DNA from: Motilimonas pumila
GTDB taxonomy: Bacteria; Pseudomonadota; Gammaproteobacteria; Enterobacterales; CBDFNC01
Length of the DNA: 64,000 bases
NCBI RefSeq assembly: GCF_003596335.1
Contig: NZ_QZCH01000004.1
Coordinates: 1-64,000, forward strand
Reading direction: 5' to 3'
Part shown: positions 35,090 to 46,300 of the stretch, in pieces
Position numbering within the stretch: position 1 is the stretch's first letter
Layout: the number at the start of each line of letters is the position of its first letter
The notes under the pieces: model-generated
Database searches by the model: none
Told to the model about the DNA's origin: nothing
What the model saw: the letters and a program-made list of their open reading frames with translations, nothing else
Made by a program: the position numbers and the translations under genes

Positions 35090-36451
35090 TTATTTCAACA
35101 GGGCATGAGCCTGTTCAAGATTAAATTCTGTATGTTTTACTTTGATGTATGCGGTTTGTTCGCCGGGCACTATCACGGCTTCGATTACGCCACTGAGCTG
35201 TGATACTTGCTCAGCTAACTCGTCAATTTGATGGGCATCAAATGGCGCAATACTAACAACATGAGTACGGATTTGACTTGGGTTGCTCATGCCGAACGCT
35301 ATCAAAAGCCAGCATATCACCAAACCGAATAGAACCATAAACAAACCTTGTTCCCCTGCATAATTATATGCGCCGCCGCCCAATACTCCACCTAAAAACG
35401 CACCTAAAAATTGGCTAGTAGAATACATTCCCATGGCTGAGCCTTTTGCTCCAGCAGGTGCCAGCATGGAGACAAAAGCCGGTAATGAGGCTTCTAAAAA
35501 ATTAAATGCAACAAAAAACAAAAAGATAGAAAAAACCATTAGCCAAAGTGAATCACTCGCGAGAGAAAAGAGCACTAAGCTAACGGCCAACAGCGCAATG
35601 GACCCAAGGTAAATTTGTTTATTCTTTTGCTTACGAGCGCCAATAATCAGCAGCGGGATTATCGCCAAAAATGATACAACCAAAGTAGGCAGGTAAACCC
35701 ACCAATGCTGCGCAGCAGGCAGACCATTCTCAATTAACTGCAAAGGGATATAAATAAACAGCGCAGTCAAACAAAGGTGTAAAATGAAAATGCCACTGTT
35801 AAGGCGCAACAGCTCTTTTTTATTGAGTAGCCCGAGCAGTAACCTTGGCACAGCCACGGTATCACCCAAGGGCGCTTTGTAAACCACATCAGGCACCCAG
35901 ACTTTAACCAAGACCATACCCACTACTGCCATCACCGCGGTGAAAAAGAATAAGCCCGACAAGCCGATAACCGGTGCCAAAACAGGCCCTGCAACCATGG
36001 CTGCGGCAAAGGCGACACCTATACACACGCCGATACTGGCCATTACTTTGGGCCTTTGCTCTTCACGGCTACTGTCTGCAGCCAACGCTAAAATAGCACT
36101 GGCAATAGCGCCCAGCCCTTGAATTGCTCGGCCTAATACCACGCCATATACTGACTCCGAGATCGCGGCAATCAGACTACCGCAAGCAAATACCAGCAAG
36201 CCAATGTAAATTACAGGTTTACGCCCTATCTTGTCAGACAAGAGTCCCATGGGTATTTGCATCAGTGCTTGCGTTAAGCCATACGCCCCTATCGCCAGTC
36301 CAACCCAAAAAGGGGAAAAACCATCCAGCTGCTGGCCATAAATGGCAAACACAGGCATGATCATAAATAAGCCCAACATGCGAAGACCAAATACAATGGC
36401 CAATGATGAACACGCTGTTTTTTCCGTGGCGTTTAATTGACTGCGACTCAT
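35090..36451 (-). CDS. MFS transporter with C-terminal ferredoxin-like domain (YajR-like)
   Basis: A 453-residue inner-membrane carrier with twelve hydrophobic helices. It has the MFS motif A between helices 2 and 3 ([13 protein letters not shown] near 68-80) and a C-terminal soluble domain ([31 protein letters not shown] near 395-425). That extra domain and the overall length are those of E. coli YajR, a drug/proton antiporter type. The substrate is unknown. It lies just upstream of ssb on the same strand and is divergent from the CsgD-like gene. Confidence 0.85.
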   Translation of the reverse strand: MSRSQLNATEKTACSSLAIVFGLRMLGLFMIMPVFAIYGQQLDGFSPFWVGLAIGAYGLTQALMQIPMGLLSDKIGRKPVIYIGLLVFACGSLIAAISESVYGVVLGRAIQGLGAIASAILALAADSSREEQRPKVMASIGVCIGVAFAAAMVAGPVLAPVIGLSGLFFFTAVMAVVGMVLVKVWVPDVVYKAPLGDTVAVPRLLLGLLNKKELLRLNSGIFILHLCLTALFIYIPLQLIENGLPAAQHWWVYLPTLVVSFLAIIPLLIIGARKQKNKQIYLGSIALLAVSLVLFSLASDSLWLMVFSIFLFFVAFNFLEASLPAFVSMLAPAGAKGSAMGMYSTSQFLGAFLGGVLGGGAYNYAGEQGLFMVLFGLVICWLLIAFGMSNPSQIRTHVVSIAPFDAHQIDELAEQVSQLSGVIEAVIVPGEQTAYIKVKHTEFNLEQAHALLK

Positions 36452-36752
36452 GATAGATAATAACGGTGTAAAAATTGCTCGCGATCATACCATGACAGAG
36501 CAGTAAACGTAAAAAGCACCTGTGGAAGGAGTAATCTCAGCTTTTTTGGTGACAATTAAATCGACAACCTAAAAGTTGATATATTAATTATAATTAACAA
36601 ACCGTTAAAAAAGTCGATTTTAACTATAAAAAACAACAGCTTAAATCAAATATATTCCATCTAATACTATGCTAATGCTTTTTTAGTACTTCACATGTTT
36701 TTGATAGATGTATTAGTCTAGCTTCGCTGTAAAGCTATCAGGGAATGACTTT
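36452..36752. promoter_or_regulatory. 300-bp AT-rich upstream region of the CsgD-like gene
   Basis: No gene is visible. The stretch 36560-36690 is very AT-rich (ATATATTAATTATAATTAAC) and probably bent. csgD genes are known for long, multiply regulated leaders bound by H-NS, IHF and OmpR, so this is expected but not proof. AGGGAATGACTTT before the ATG gives the ribosome site. Confidence 0.4.
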
Positions 36753-37391
36753 ATGAACAAAAACTCGCATTTATACCTTATCTCGGAAGATTCTATTGAG
36801 TCTCTCGCGTTGGTTCACTTTTTAAAGTCCCATTTAGATGTTGGTGTTGAGCTGTTAAGCCAACCGCAACAACTTGAAATGAGTCAAGATCTAGAGACTA
36901 ATTTTTATTTCTTAGTTAACCTAGAATACATCTCTGGCGACCTTGAGCAGGAATGGCACCATAGTATTAATCAATGGACGAATAATACTAGCTTGATCTT
37001 GTTCAACACAGACCCAGAAATGGAAAGCCACCTTTTACAAAACTGGCCATTGTGTGCTGGCGTTTTCCACAAAACGGCACAAAAAGATCAGTTAATCAAA
37101 GGCATTCAATGTGTTTTCAACGGTGAATACTGGTTTAGCCGCTCAACTATGACGGCACAACTGGCTAGTCTTCGCACTCGCTTGCATCGTCAATACCAAC
37201 CTTACGCGAAACTCACCAATCGCGAAGTGGAAATTCTAAAGCAAGTGATGACTGGTGCATCAAATATGCAAATTGCAGACGCCTTGTTTCTCAGTGAGCA
37301 CACGGTAAAATCGCATTTGTATAATGTATTTAAAAAGCTCAAGGTGAAAAACCGACTGCAAGCAGTGAGTTGGGCGAGAGAATACATTTAA
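36753..37391 (+). CDS. CsgD-like LuxR-family transcriptional regulator
   Basis: A 212-residue regulator. An N-terminal receiver-like domain lacks a clear phosphoacceptor aspartate (as in CsgD). The C-terminal LuxR helix-turn-helix is LTNREVEILKQVMTGASNMQIADALFLSEHTVKSHLYNVFKKLKVKNRLQAVSWA, near-identical in pattern to the CsgD/VpsT class. Members control curli, cellulose or other matrix genes and some bind c-di-GMP. It is followed by its own terminator and divergent from the MFS gene. The c-di-GMP-linked nfr operon lies about 5 kb downstream and is a possible target; that is an inference. Confidence 0.82.
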   Translation: MNKNSHLYLISEDSIESLALVHFLKSHLDVGVELLSQPQQLEMSQDLETNFYFLVNLEYISGDLEQEWHHSINQWTNNTSLILFNTDPEMESHLLQNWPLCAGVFHKTAQKDQLIKGIQCVFNGEYWFSRSTMTAQLASLRTRLHRQYQPYAKLTNREVEILKQVMTGASNMQIADALFLSEHTVKSHLYNVFKKLKVKNRLQAVSWAREYI

Positions 37392-37400
37392 GCCTTGATT

Positions 37401-37429
37401 AAAAAAGCCAGTATCACGCTGGCTTTTTT
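37401..37429 (+). terminator. Rho-independent terminator of the CsgD-like gene
   Basis: AAAAAAGCCAG, loop, CTGGCTTTTTT, 10 bases after the stop codon. Confidence 0.9.
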
Positions 37430-37439
37430 GTTTTTACAA

Positions 37440-37455
37440 CTGTCTATTCATACAG
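37440..37455 (+). promoter_or_regulatory. LexA (SOS) box of uvrA
   Basis: CTGT-CTATTCAT-ACAG fits CTGT-N8-ACAG exactly. It lies between a TTTACA (37433-37438) and a TATACT (37458-37463), so LexA would cover the promoter. uvrA is a standard SOS gene, which supports the call. Confidence 0.85.
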
Positions 37456-37509
37456 TTTATACTGTGCGATACTTTGATCATTGCTGACCCAAAGATTAGA
37501 GTAGCCAAC

Positions 37510-40350
37510 ATGCAAAATATCGAAGTGCGCGGCGCCCGCACCCATAACCTAAAAGACATCAACCTCACCATTCCACGCGACAAACTCGTGGTGATCACAG
37601 GTTTGTCTGGCTCAGGTAAGTCTTCGCTGGCGTTTGATACCTTATATGCAGAAGGTCAGCGCCGTTATGTTGAATCTTTGTCTGCTTATGCAAGGCAGTT
37701 CTTATCTTTGATGGAAAAGCCGGATGTTGATCATATCGAAGGCTTATCCCCTGCGATTTCAATCGAGCAGAAATCCACGTCTCACAACCCTCGCTCAACC
37801 GTAGGCACAATTACCGAAATTTACGACTACTTACGTTTATTGTTTGCGCGTGTAGGTGAGCCACGCTGTCCCACTCACGATATTCCTTTGAATGCGCAAA
37901 CTGTCAGCCAAATGGTAGACAAAGTATTAGAGCTACCTGAAAACAGCAAACTGATGTTATTAGCGCCTATCATCAAAGAGCGCAAAGGTGAGCACATCAA
38001 GACGCTGCAAAACCTTGCTGCGCAGGGTTTTATTCGCGCCCGAATTGACGGTGAAGTATGCGACTTATCCGATCCACCGACCTTAGAATTACACAAAAAA
38101 CACACCATTGAAGTCGTTGTAGACCGCTTTAAAGTGCGCGACGATATCCAACTTCGTTTAGCTGAATCGTTTGAAACTACCTTAGAGCTTTCTGGCGGAA
38201 CCGCTATCGTGGCGTGGATGGATGATGCCGACCAAGAAGCCCTTATTTTCTCGGCCAACTTTGCTTGCCCACAGTGTGGCTACAGCATGCAAGAATTAGA
38301 ACCCAGGATCTTTTCATTCAATAACCCTGCGGGAGCTTGTGGAACCTGTGACGGACTTGGCGTTCAGCAATATTTTGACGCCGATAGAATCATTCAAGAC
38401 GACAGTAAAAGCTTGGCCGATGGTGCAATTAAAGGCTGGGACAAAAAGAACTTTTATTACTTTCAAATGTTAACGTCTCTTGCTGAACATTATCAGTTTG
38501 ATGTTAACACGCCATTTAATCAGCTCACCGACGTTGCACAACAAGCCATTCTTAACGGCAGCGGACGCAATGAAATCGAGTTTAACTACATGAATGACCG
38601 CGGCGACGTAGTAGTGCGCCGACACCCTTTCGAGGGCATTTTGCCCAATATGCAACGCCGCTATAAAGACACTGAGTCCAATGCGGTTAGAGAAGAGCTT
38701 GCCAAATACCTCAACAGTCAACCGTGTCCAAGCTGTGGGGGCAGTCGTCTAAGAGAAGAAGCAAGACACGTATTTATTGGCGCAACGAACTTACCGAAAG
38801 TGGCGCACATGTCGATTGGCGAAGCGTCTGCATTCTTCAGTGAACTAAACCTTAGTGGTCAACGCGCCAAGATTGCGGATAAAATTTTAAAAGAAATTAT
38901 TGAACGGCTGAGTTTTTTGGTCAACGTAGGCTTAAATTATTTAAGCCTAGAGCGAAGCGCTGAAACGCTCTCTGGCGGCGAAGCCCAACGGATCCGATTA
39001 GCCAGTCAAATTGGCGCAGGTCTGGTCGGTGTGATGTACGTGTTAGATGAGCCTTCAATAGGTTTACACCAAAGAGATAACGAGCGCTTGCTCAAAACCC
39101 TCAATCACTTACGAGATTTAGGCAATACCGTGTTAGTGGTTGAGCATGATGAAGACGCCATTCGCACTGCCGATTACATCATAGATATCGGCCCTGGTGC
39201 CGGAGTGCACGGCGGCGAAATAGTTGCTCAAGGCAGTTACCAAGACATTCTCAAAGCAGAGGGCTCGTTAACTGCAGATTACCTCAGTGGCCGTAAAGAA
39301 ATCGCGGTACCACAACAACGCACCCCACTGACCAAAAAATGGGTCAAGCTGAAAGGCGCGTCGGGCAACAACCTTAAAAACGTAAACCTGGATATTCCTG
39401 TTGGTGTAATGACGTGCATTACCGGCGTTTCTGGTTCAGGCAAGTCCACCTTAATTAATGATACTTTCTACCGCATTACGCAAAAAGAACTCAACGGCGC
39501 CACCACACATACGCCAGCGCCGTTTAAGAGTATCACCGGATTACAGCACCTCGACAAAGTCGTCGACATAGACCAAAGCCCGATTGGCCGCACGCCGCGC
39601 TCAAACCCGGCTACCTACACGGGCATTTTTACCGGCATTCGCGATCTATTTGCCGGCACCCAAGAGGCTCGCAGCCGAGGCTACAAACCCGGACGCTTTA
39701 GCTTTAACGTTAAGGGGGGCCGCTGTGAAGCTTGCCAAGGTGATGGCGTCATAAAAGTAGAAATGCATTTCTTACCCGACGTCTATGTACCGTGTGACGC
39801 TTGCCATGGTAAGCGATATAACCGTGAGACCTTAGAAGTTAAATACAAAGGCAAGAACATCAACGAAGTGTTAGAAATGACGGTGGAAGACGCGCTGCAC
39901 TTTTTTGAGCCCGTCCCCGCGATTAAACGAAAATTGCAAACCTTGCTTGATGTTGGCCTGTCTTATATTTGTTTAGGTCAAGCAGCCACCACACTATCAG
40001 GCGGTGAAGCTCAGCGCGTTAAATTAGCCAAGGAATTGTCTAAACGCAGCACAGGCAAAACGCTTTATATCTTGGACGAGCCAACTACAGGGTTACACTT
40101 TCACGATATTCAGCATTTGCTTGAAGTACTAAATAAGCTTAGGGATCAAGGCAATACCATTGTCATCATCGAACATAACCTTGATGTGATTAAAACTGCT
40201 GATTGGATCGTAGATCTGGGGCCAGAGGGTGGTAACGGTGGCGGAGAAATATTAGTCTGCGGCAAACCTGAAGACATTTGTTCAGAAACCCGCAGTCACA
40301 CTGCCCGTTTCTTAACACCATTGTTAATCCCGAATAAAGAAAAAGACTAA
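37510..40350 (+). CDS. uvrA: UvrABC excinuclease subunit A
   Basis: ATPase that finds bulky DNA lesions for nucleotide excision repair. The 946 residues carry two ABC modules with Walker [13 protein letters not shown] near 32 and [12 protein letters not shown] near 640. The two ABC signatures are [16 protein letters not shown] and [16 protein letters not shown]. The zinc modules are CPQCGYS...CGTCDG and CEACQGDG...CDACHGKR. The start is taken at the ATG at 37510 ([15 protein letters not shown]), the usual N-terminus; the frame is open 12 codons upstream. An SOS box lies in the promoter. Confidence 0.98.
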   Translation: MQNIEVRGARTHNLKDINLTIPRDKLVVITGLSGSGKSSLAFDTLYAEGQRRYVESLSAYARQFLSLMEKPDVDHIEGLSPAISIEQKSTSHNPRSTVGTITEIYDYLRLLFARVGEPRCPTHDIPLNAQTVSQMVDKVLELPENSKLMLLAPIIKERKGEHIKTLQNLAAQGFIRARIDGEVCDLSDPPTLELHKKHTIEVVVDRFKVRDDIQLRLAESFETTLELSGGTAIVAWMDDADQEALIFSANFACPQCGYSMQELEPRIFSFNNPAGACGTCDGLGVQQYFDADRIIQDDSKSLADGAIKGWDKKNFYYFQMLTSLAEHYQFDVNTPFNQLTDVAQQAILNGSGRNEIEFNYMNDRGDVVVRRHPFEGILPNMQRRYKDTESNAVREELAKYLNSQPCPSCGGSRLREEARHVFIGATNLPKVAHMSIGEASAFFSELNLSGQRAKIADKILKEIIERLSFLVNVGLNYLSLERSAETLSGGEAQRIRLASQIGAGLVGVMYVLDEPSIGLHQRDNERLLKTLNHLRDLGNTVLVVEHDEDAIRTADYIIDIGPGAGVHGGEIVAQGSYQDILKAEGSLTADYLSGRKEIAVPQQRTPLTKKWVKLKGASGNNLKNVNLDIPVGVMTCITGVSGSGKSTLINDTFYRITQKELNGATTHTPAPFKSITGLQHLDKVVDIDQSPIGRTPRSNPATYTGIFTGIRDLFAGTQEARSRGYKPGRFSFNVKGGRCEACQGDGVIKVEMHFLPDVYVPCDACHGKRYNRETLEVKYKGKNINEVLEMTVEDALHFFEPVPAIKRKLQTLLDVGLSYICLGQAATTLSGGEAQRVKLAKELSKRSTGKTLYILDEPTTGLHFHDIQHLLEVLNKLRDQGNTIVIIEHNLDVIKTADWIVDLGPEGGNGGGEILVCGKPEDICSETRSHTARFLTPLLIPNKEKD

Positions 40351-40565
40351 TTTTAAAGAAGCAGAATATTTAGCGCTTATGTACCCGCACGACTGTTTTG
40401 TTTGATGCAAGGAGTAAGGTAACAACCCTGACTACAACTTTCTAGATGGCGTAGTTTATGACATATTTGTGCATAAGTACAAAAAACCATCAAGCATTTG
40501 ACGGCAAAAGTCTACTTTTTCACCAAAATCAGGTAGACTGCCGCGGGTAATGGGTGACCTGATAA

Positions 40566-41204
40566 ATGGATTTAGTTGTCGTGATTCGCAGTAGTATTGT
40601 TATCATTAGTTTAATCTTCTCTTGGCCTAGCTTCGCCGATGTCTATACCTGGACTGACGAGCGCGGTGTGACGCATTTTGCCCAAAAGAAACTCAACAAG
40701 AATTACAAACTGCTGATGCGCACCGACAACAAGGGAAACCGAGCCAGTTTTGGTAATTGGCAAGATAAACCCAGCAAACGTATCCGCATTTATAGAATTA
40801 ACAAGCAGCTGCGTGATCACTATCACCCGACGATTGTTGATGTCGCGCAGCGCCACCGCTTAGAACCCGCATTCTTGCACGCAGTGATCAGCGCAGAGTC
40901 TGGTTACAACCCACAAGCTATTTCGCGTGCCGGCGCAGTAGGCATGATGCAACTTATGCCGGGCACCGCCAAAATGCTTGGCGTAACAGACAGCTATGAC
41001 GTGTTACAAAACATGGAAGGCGGTGCTAAATACCTCAGCGGCTTGCTCAATAAGTTCAACAACAAACGCTTAGCGCTGGCCGCGTACAACGCTGGCCCTG
41101 GAGCCGTGCGTAAGTACAATAATCAAATCCCGCCCTATAAAGAAACCCAAAACTACGTTAAAAAAGTAATGGGTTACTATCAAAGCTACCGTTTACAGAT
41201 GTAA
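40566..41204 (+). CDS. Lytic transglycosylase with N-terminal DUF4124 domain
   Basis: Periplasmic peptidoglycan-cleaving enzyme of 212 residues. A signal peptide (IVIISLIFSWPSFA, cleavage near 24) is followed by a DUF4124 domain (DVYTWTDERGVTHFAQKK) to about 70. The SLT lysozyme-like domain comes next: HAVISAESGYNPQAISRAGAVGMMQLMPGTA has the catalytic glutamate in AESGYNP near 115, and AAYNAGPGAV near 175. GGTGA lies upstream of the ATG. It is a single gene between uvrA and dapD. Confidence 0.9.
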   Translation: MDLVVVIRSSIVIISLIFSWPSFADVYTWTDERGVTHFAQKKLNKNYKLLMRTDNKGNRASFGNWQDKPSKRIRIYRINKQLRDHYHPTIVDVAQRHRLEPAFLHAVISAESGYNPQAISRAGAVGMMQLMPGTAKMLGVTDSYDVLQNMEGGAKYLSGLLNKFNNKRLALAAYNAGPGAVRKYNNQIPPYKETQNYVKKVMGYYQSYRLQM

Positions 41205-41323
41205 CCTGGCAGCGGATCCACGATAAACTGGCCTTTGCTACTTCATTTCCAGCGCCAGTGTCTTTATTATGGGCAGCTAATTACTCAATTTTCAGTTAAA
41301 CCGTCAACGGAGATGTATTAAAC

Positions 41324-42355
41324 ATGGCAAGTTTTTCTTTGGCCTTCGGCACCGCAACCAAAAATAACAGCGGCAAGATTATCGAAGCTTATTTTCCAAA
41401 CCCTGTGCTAGCGCCAAGTGATGAGTTAACTCAAGCGTTAGCGAGCCAAGTAGATTACCAAGGCGGCAATGAGTTTTTTGAAGTAGCAGCAAGCCAAACA
41501 GCGGCGATTGCAGCAGCGTTTGAGCAAGCTGGCGATGAAGTCAACGCTCAATTCGCAAAACTAGCCGCAGATTCAGAGCAACCGCTTGTATTAGTCCTAC
41601 TGGCAAGCGATGAGAAGCCGGCTTCTGTTGCAGAAGGCTTCCTTAAATTGCAACTTATCTCGCACCGTAAAGTAAAACCTCACGGTCTAGTACTTGATGG
41701 CATCTTTGGCTTGTTGCATAACATCGCATGGACCAGTGAAGGACCAATCGACCTGCCAGAGCTTACTGAGCGTCAAATGAAAGCGCGCCTTGAAGGCCGT
41801 GTGATTTCAGTTAACTGTGTGGATAAATTCCCTAAGATGACTGATTACGTTGTGCCAAGTGGCACGCGTATTGCGCACACTGCACGTGTACGTTTAGGGG
41901 CTCACGTAGGTGAAGGCACAACCATTATGCATGAAGGTTTTGTGAACTTTAACGCCGGCACTGAAGGCGTAAGCATGGTCGAAGGTCGTATCTCTGCAGG
42001 CGTGATGGTCGGTAACGGCAGCGATATTGGTGGCGGCGCATCTATCATGGGCACCTTAAGTGGCGGCGGCAACGTAGTAGTATCGATTGGTGAAAACAGC
42101 CTGTTAGGTGCTAACGCAGGCCTTGGTTTCCCACTGGGCGACCGTTGTACTTTAGAATCTGGCTTGTACGTAACGGCTGGCACTAAAGTCACCATGTTAG
42201 ACGCACAAGGTAACGACGTTGAAGTGGTTAAAGCCAGAGATTTAGCAGGCAAGAGCGATTTGTTATTCCGTCGCAACTCAGTTTCTGGCCGCATTGAGTG
42301 CTTAACAAATAAATCTGCGGTAGAGCTTAACTCAGAGCTGCACGCGAATAACTAA
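41324..42355 (+). CDS. dapD: Tetrahydrodipicolinate N-succinyltransferase (long type)
   Basis: Succinylates tetrahydrodipicolinate in lysine and diaminopimelate synthesis. At 343 residues it belongs to the longer DapD class seen in Pseudomonas, not the 274-residue enteric form. The C-terminal left-handed beta-helix is visible as hexapeptide repeats (ARVRLGAHVGEGTTIMHEG, then GSDIGGGASIMGTLSGGG and SLLGANAGLG) near 185-270. GGAG lies upstream of the ATG. It is a single gene with a strong terminator. Confidence 0.95.
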   Translation: MASFSLAFGTATKNNSGKIIEAYFPNPVLAPSDELTQALASQVDYQGGNEFFEVAASQTAAIAAAFEQAGDEVNAQFAKLAADSEQPLVLVLLASDEKPASVAEGFLKLQLISHRKVKPHGLVLDGIFGLLHNIAWTSEGPIDLPELTERQMKARLEGRVISVNCVDKFPKMTDYVVPSGTRIAHTARVRLGAHVGEGTTIMHEGFVNFNAGTEGVSMVEGRISAGVMVGNGSDIGGGASIMGTLSGGGNVVVSIGENSLLGANAGLGFPLGDRCTLESGLYVTAGTKVTMLDAQGNDVEVVKARDLAGKSDLLFRRNSVSGRIECLTNKSAVELNSELHANN

Positions 42356-42376
42356 GCGCGCGGCGTCAAAGTGAGC

Positions 42377-42404
42377 AACGGCGCCCCATGTAGGCGCCGT
42401 TTTT
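42377..42404 (+). terminator. Rho-independent terminator of dapD
   Basis: AACGGCGCC, loop CCATGTA, GGCGCCGTTTTT, 21 bases after the stop codon. Confidence 0.92.
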
Positions 42405-42479
42405 GTATCCGCTATTACAAGAGCATCGTCTCACAGCTCCCAGCTGTGCCTCTGACCACTCCCCCCCGTTTGTACCAGG

Positions 42480-43397
42480 TTATTTCGGCGTAAAAGCCTG
42501 TTTCGCTAACGTTAAATAACGCAGTGAAAATACCGCGCTCTGCGAGGGGCACCATGCTTTAGACCACTCAATTTGCTGATACCAATGCGCATTTTCAGCG
42601 GGTTCAGCTGCAAAGCTATCCGCTTGCTTGTTCTGCCTAAAACGCTCTAACACTATGCCACTTGGCTGGCCTTGCTCACTGGCACAAGAAAATATCCCAT
42701 TAAAATACATTTCTCGCTGGGAATGGCTCAACGCACCGGTACCAACACCGTCTTGTAGCCACACTTTTAGCTTGCCTTGTAAACTAATACGCTGCAACAG
42801 ATGCCGAGCCTTAACCACAGGTAAATGCCCCCCTAGGTAAGCTGAAATATACACAGGTGCCTCAGGCGTCAACTGTTGAAGCTGCTCGTAAGATGCGCTT
42901 AAATGCTCAATAAGCAGCTGATTTTTTTGGTAGTCTTGCCAGTGATAATCGTCTATCTCTTCACTTATATACCAACCAGCAAAGGCCGGTGTTTGACTAA
43001 AACCTTGCCAGTGCTGAGCTTGCTTAAGGGACAAGGCTCGGTGCTTATTAAGGTAAAAAGGCAAACTCGAAGAAGCTTGTTTAATTTGCTCAAAATAGTT
43101 GCTGTCCAGGTACAAGCCTACCATCACCTGAAGACCTGCTTGAGCAGCAAACTCTGCTAGCGTGCTAAGTTGCAGTTCATGAGGCTGCCCGAAGGTGTTG
43201 TCACCGTATGCCGTCCATTGCAACACGAGCCCTTTAGCACCGGCTTGCTTCAACGCCTTCATCACACCTTGCCACTGCAGGCGCGTAATCTGCTTGTCTT
43301 GCTGCTGAGGCTGATAAAACACCCAGCTTTGCGTTGGCAGTTCATTTGCCAACGCAGTGCAAGCAAACAAATAGCAACTAAAAATCCACTTTACCAT
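42480..43397 (-). CDS. DUF4434-type secreted protein of the nfr operon
   Basis: A 305-residue protein with a signal peptide (MVKWIFSCYLFACTALANE). It has a TIM-barrel, glycosidase-like look: AKGLVLQWTAYGDNTF near 55, GLQVMVGLYLDSNYFE near 90, FAGWYISEEIDDYHW near 140 and VYISAYLGG near 185. The EE pair in the third segment is where a glycosidase acid could sit, but activity is not shown. DUF4434 is the family I assign by pattern. It overlaps the nfrA stop by 7 bases (ATGGTAA) and is the third gene of the operon, the place of ybcH in E. coli. Confidence 0.75.
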   Translation of the reverse strand: MVKWIFSCYLFACTALANELPTQSWVFYQPQQQDKQITRLQWQGVMKALKQAGAKGLVLQWTAYGDNTFGQPHELQLSTLAEFAAQAGLQVMVGLYLDSNYFEQIKQASSSLPFYLNKHRALSLKQAQHWQGFSQTPAFAGWYISEEIDDYHWQDYQKNQLLIEHLSASYEQLQQLTPEAPVYISAYLGGHLPVVKARHLLQRISLQGKLKVWLQDGVGTGALSHSQREMYFNGIFSCASEQGQPSGIVLERFRQNKQADSFAAEPAENAHWYQQIEWSKAWCPSQSAVFSLRYLTLAKQAFTPK

Positions 43398-46300
43398 GCC
43401 AACCTCAAAATCAAACTGACGCCATTATTGCCGTTTAAGTAGGTATCGAATGAATGGTGATACTCTACTTCAACGCTGCTTTTTTGCTTATACGCCATGC
43501 GCTCAGTACCACCGCTCCAAAAATTATAAGAAAGGCCTGCTCCAGCTCGTACGTCTTCCCCTAAATTAGAACTAGAAGCTTGCGCCATAATATACGGCCT
43601 CAATGAACTTGCTCGTGCCAAAGAGGAAGATACTTTAAAGTGCGGGCCAACACTGTATTTAGCAAGCAAGGCGTAACTGTCATCATGAGTCAAGTAGGAT
43701 GCGTCTAAATACATATCTTGCTCAAGCCAATAATTATCTTCGCCTGGATGCCAGTCCCCAGAGAACTCGGGATCCGAAATCAAAGATGCCGTGGTACGTA
43801 ACATTAAGTCACCCACATCTTGATCAAACCGATACATAGGCTCAAAGTAAAAGTTCCAATTAACATCACGAAGCGGTTGATACCTAACACCAAGTGATAA
43901 CGAATCGACCCCGCCCGGCTTAAAGACAGCGCTATTACTTTCAGCTTGACCAAACACACGGCCATACATGACCCACTCCCCCCATGGGCCGCTTTGCCTT
44001 TTATCTAACCAATCCAGCTCTATGTTCCAGTAGTTAGAGTACTTTTTTCTGGCCTCGTTGGCACTTATCACTAAATGACTCGGCACGGCGTTATCACCCG
44101 CCCAATAATCTATTCGCAGGGCGTACTGGCGTTGCAACTCAGTATTAAAGCGCTTTAAATGATACAGCTGTTGCTCTGGGTTCTCGCGATCCTGTAAGTA
44201 AAAATCTTTGGCATCAATAGCTTGCTCTAAACGTTGCCGCGCTTGCTCGGTTTGCCCTGCAAATTGATGATAATAGGCAAGCTGTTCATAGAGCGGGTAA
44301 TTATCTGGCGTTTGTACCACTACTTGCTCGAGGTATTTTGCCGCGTTGACATAATCTTGCTGCTGCGCCGCAATTAAACTGAGTCGACTAAGCACTTCTA
44401 TGTCATTCGGTAACCAAATAAGACTGCGTTCAAGTATTCCTTTTGCTTCATCAGCCTCAGATAAACGGGCAATCGCCAATACGTTTTGTCGTGTTGGATT
44501 AATCTGATATGACTTACGCCAAAGCACTAACGCATACGCCGACTGTTGATTTAACTCATACACTTGCGCTTGGAGCGTGAGGTATTGCGCTGTTTCCTCA
44601 CCGTTCAACGCCTGATATTGCTCTAACCAACGCTGCCCCTGCACTCCTTGCTGCAATACAATCGCGGTATAAGTTGCAGCGAGATAATCTGCTGCTGGCA
44701 TGGCTTGCTTACTGAGTAGCAACCAACGTTCATAGGCCTTAGAAAAATCGCCATACTTTGCGTCATAGTAAGCTAATTGCGCCGTGCTGGCCCGATCGCT
44801 TTGCAAGGCTTCTGCAGCCAAAAAGTAATCGTATGCAAACGGAGAACGTTGTTTTTGATAACAATAAGCTAAGCTCATCAATTGCGAGCGGCGAGGAGAC
44901 TGTGACATTAAATCTGCGGCAGCTTGGCAACGCCCTTGTTCAGCTAATAGCCCAGCGACTTGAGCTTTAGCTGAAGCCGGCAGATGAGAGCTGGCGGTTT
45001 CTATTTTTTGCCAATCTTGCTTGCTCAATTCAGACTCTATCGACCATAGCCGAGCCAACAATTGACTTTTCAGCTTATGCCCCGCTGATATATATGGAAA
45101 GTGAGCCATTAACACATGTTTAGCGTCTCGACGCTTACCTTGCTGCAGTAATACATAGCTGTAAGTATTGAGCCTTGTTAACTTGGCCTGACCTTGAGCT
45201 TGCTGATATTGCCGCTGTGAAATGACGTACGCTTGAGGCCAATTTTGCTGGGCTAAATAAATATTGAGCAGCTTTTGTTGCTGTTCTGGGCTTGTCGTTT
45301 GCTGCAACAGCGCTTGGCGAGCAATGTCGTAGTCATGATGATGCAAAGCGATATTAATGACTTTATTTCGCCATAAGGTTTCGTTTTCCGCAAAGCTTAC
45401 CTGGTAGTCGTATGCTCGTCGCGCTAAACGCGCACTTTTTTGCGCTAACTCACTGGCCATCCGGATCAGAATTCTTTCTTGTTCGGCATTGGTCATCAAC
45501 TGTACAACCTGACGCAATGCTCTCGCAGCACCAAGGTCTTCCTGCAGCGCCAAGTCAATAAATGCGAGCTGAATTTGCGCTTCAATATTTTGCTTATAAG
45601 GCACTAAACGGCCCGCAGCAGCATTGAGGTCCCCTTGCTCAACTAATATGTTGGACCATAGTAAGTTATCATGCACCGTTAACTCACCGAGGGACTCTAG
45701 GCGTTGCAGACTGCGAATCGCATTTTGCTGATCGTCTCGCGCTACATATGCCTCAAGTAGCGCCCGCTCAATTTCTATCCCGGCATCTGATTGTGAAAAC
45801 GCAGGCTCTGTTAGTAGCTGAGCTACCGCGCTTAAACGTCCAGTACTGAGCAACGCATAAGCATAACTTAAGTGCCATGTATAATTATCTGTGTCTATGT
45901 GTAAGTATCGACGTCGCAATTCAAACGCCTTGCTTATCTCACCTTTTGCCAGGTGGTAATTGAGCACAGCACTCAATAATCCAGATAGCTCATCCTCATT
46001 AAATTTACGGCTATTCAACAATTCAAAACTGCGAGATAGCAAAGCACCTTGGTTGGCATTTAGCGCTGCGATAACCACTGTCAACTGCAGTCGATTCCAA
46101 GCAGGATCGTCAAAGTAGGCCTGCCGCTCTTCTACTAGGCTATATGCTTGTTGATATTGCCCTAATTTCAAATACGTCCGCACCAACTCTTTGCTAACAA
46201 CGGCATTATGAGGCGATACTTTGAGTGCATAATGCCAGTTTTCCATCGCGGCCTTGTAGTCTTCTTGTTCCATTTGTTTATATGCTTTGTCGACATACGG

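Noticed and set aside
36560..36580. GACAACCTAAAAGTTGATA as a third MarR operator
   Set aside because: The half-sites are spaced by six instead of four bases and one arm ends in GAT rather than GAC, so it is probably chance in an AT-rich stretch.
37452..37465. ACAG-TTTATA-CTGT next to the uvrA SOS box as a second LexA site
   Set aside because: The arms are in the reverse order and the spacing is six, so it does not fit the LexA consensus; it only overlaps the true box and the -10.
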